Assembly (NCBI GenBank): GCA_963991145.1
Contig: CAXDOZ010000026.1
Span: 1-25,334 of the forward strand
DNA length: 25,334 nucleotides
Direction of reading: 5' to 3'
Source: CAXDOZ01 sp963991145
Lineage (GTDB): Bacteria > Bacteroidota > Bacteroidia > Chitinophagales > JABDMM01
This document shows positions 25,078 through 25,334 of this stretch, in pieces. The translations under genes were made by a program, and so were the position numbers. Below the pieces are notes generated by a model. It did no database searches. It worked only from the letters and a program-made list of their open reading frames with translations, and was not told the origin of the DNA. Within the stretch, counting starts at the first letter, position 1, and each line of letters opens with the position of its first letter.

Positions 25078-25334
25078 ATGGCTGCAGTAGAACTAATCAT
25101 GCCCAAAATGGGCGAGAGTATAATGGAAGCTACCGTTCTTACCTGGTTAAAGAACGAGGGCGATACAGTTGAAATTGATGAACCGGTATTGGAGATCGCT
25201 ACCGATAAAGTGGACTCAGAAGTACCTTCTCATGTTGCTGGTGTAGTAACAAAGGTACTTTTCAGTGAGGGTGATGTTGTTCCAGTTGGACAAGCCGTTG
25301 CCATTATTGAGACTGAAGGAGAAGGATCCGTACC
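25078..25334 (+). CDS. 2-oxo-acid dehydrogenase E2, lipoyl domain (cut by window edge)
   Basis: The first ~85 residues of a dihydrolipoamide acyltransferase. They form a lipoyl domain: LIMPKMGESIMEATVLTWLK, then EIATDKVDSEVPS with the lipoylated K44, and a GDVVPVGQAVAIIETEGEG end. The DSEVPS segment after the lipoyl lysine fits the branched-chain/2-oxoglutarate or mixed Bacteroidota E2 group, but pyruvate dehydrogenase cannot be excluded without the catalytic domain. ATG at 25078-25080 with a promoter immediately upstream. The E1 genes are not in the window. Confidence 0.92.
   Translation, partial: MAAVELIMPKMGESIMEATVLTWLKNEGDTVEIDEPVLEIATDKVDSEVPSHVAGVVTKVLFSEGDVVPVGQAVAIIETEGEGSV

Noticed and set aside
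1..25334. tRNA, rRNA, CRISPR array, insertion sequence, phage or defence genes
   Set aside because: I looked for repeats with regular spacing, transposase-like or nuclease-like proteins and clover-leaf signals and saw none; nearly all bases fall in recognised core genes.

Overview
The window is about 25 kb of core chromosome, nearly all coding, and moderately AT-rich. Gene content points to a member of the Bacteroidota, probably a marine or environmental Cytophagales/Flammeovirga-type organism (lineage is inference). The signs are an OstA-like protein with a Bacteroidota-type LptD, a large Asp-box propeller protein, a DUF4197 lipoprotein, few Shine-Dalgarno motifs, and several copies of TAnnTTTG, the -7 element of the Bacteroidota sigma factor. 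I see no rRNA, tRNA, CRISPR, insertion sequence or phage gene.

Layout. (1) 1-897, minus: 5' part of polyphosphate kinase ppk1, coupled to sixA. (2) 914-8287, minus: superoxide dismutase with its terminator, a QTMAN/GTDC1-like glycosyltransferase, the tRNA U34 hydroxylase trhO, an ACMS decarboxylase and a 1064-residue secreted Asp-box protein. Strong hairpins lie at both ends of the last gene. (3) 8288-8583: a short spacer holding a possible 58-codon ORF. (4) 8584-14060, minus: a tight four-gene unit of a PgpH-type c-di-AMP phosphodiesterase, a CPA-family cation/proton antiporter, a DUF554 membrane protein and a Pif1/RecD-like helicase. (5) 14177-16415, plus: a thiolase with its terminator, then an unrecognised secreted protein. 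(6) 16412-22946: an envelope-biogenesis block. The OstA-like protein, an MCE/MlaD protein and a cell-wall amidase are on the minus strand, and lptD is divergent on the plus strand. (7) 22950-25334: a DUF4197 lipoprotein (minus), cinA (plus) and the 5' end of a 2-oxo-acid dehydrogenase E2 gene (plus).

How the genes may work together. TrhO and the QTMAN-like enzyme both belong to families that act on tRNA wobble base 34 and are adjacent in one direction. The c-di-AMP hydrolase and the antiporter are separated by one base, which suggests coupling of c-di-AMP turnover to ion homeostasis. The OstA-like protein and LptD belong to LPS export; the MCE protein and amidase add lipid transport and cell-wall remodelling. 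SixA and Ppk1 form a phosphate/phosphohistidine pair.

I found no clearly novel defence or mobile system. The observations most worth following are the bacterial QTMAN homologue beside trhO, the c-di-AMP/antiporter operon, the hairpin over the start codon of the Asp-box protein, and the His-type superoxide dismutase with a Tat-like leader. Several genes have no usable ATG and start at GTG or TTG; the reasons are given per gene.
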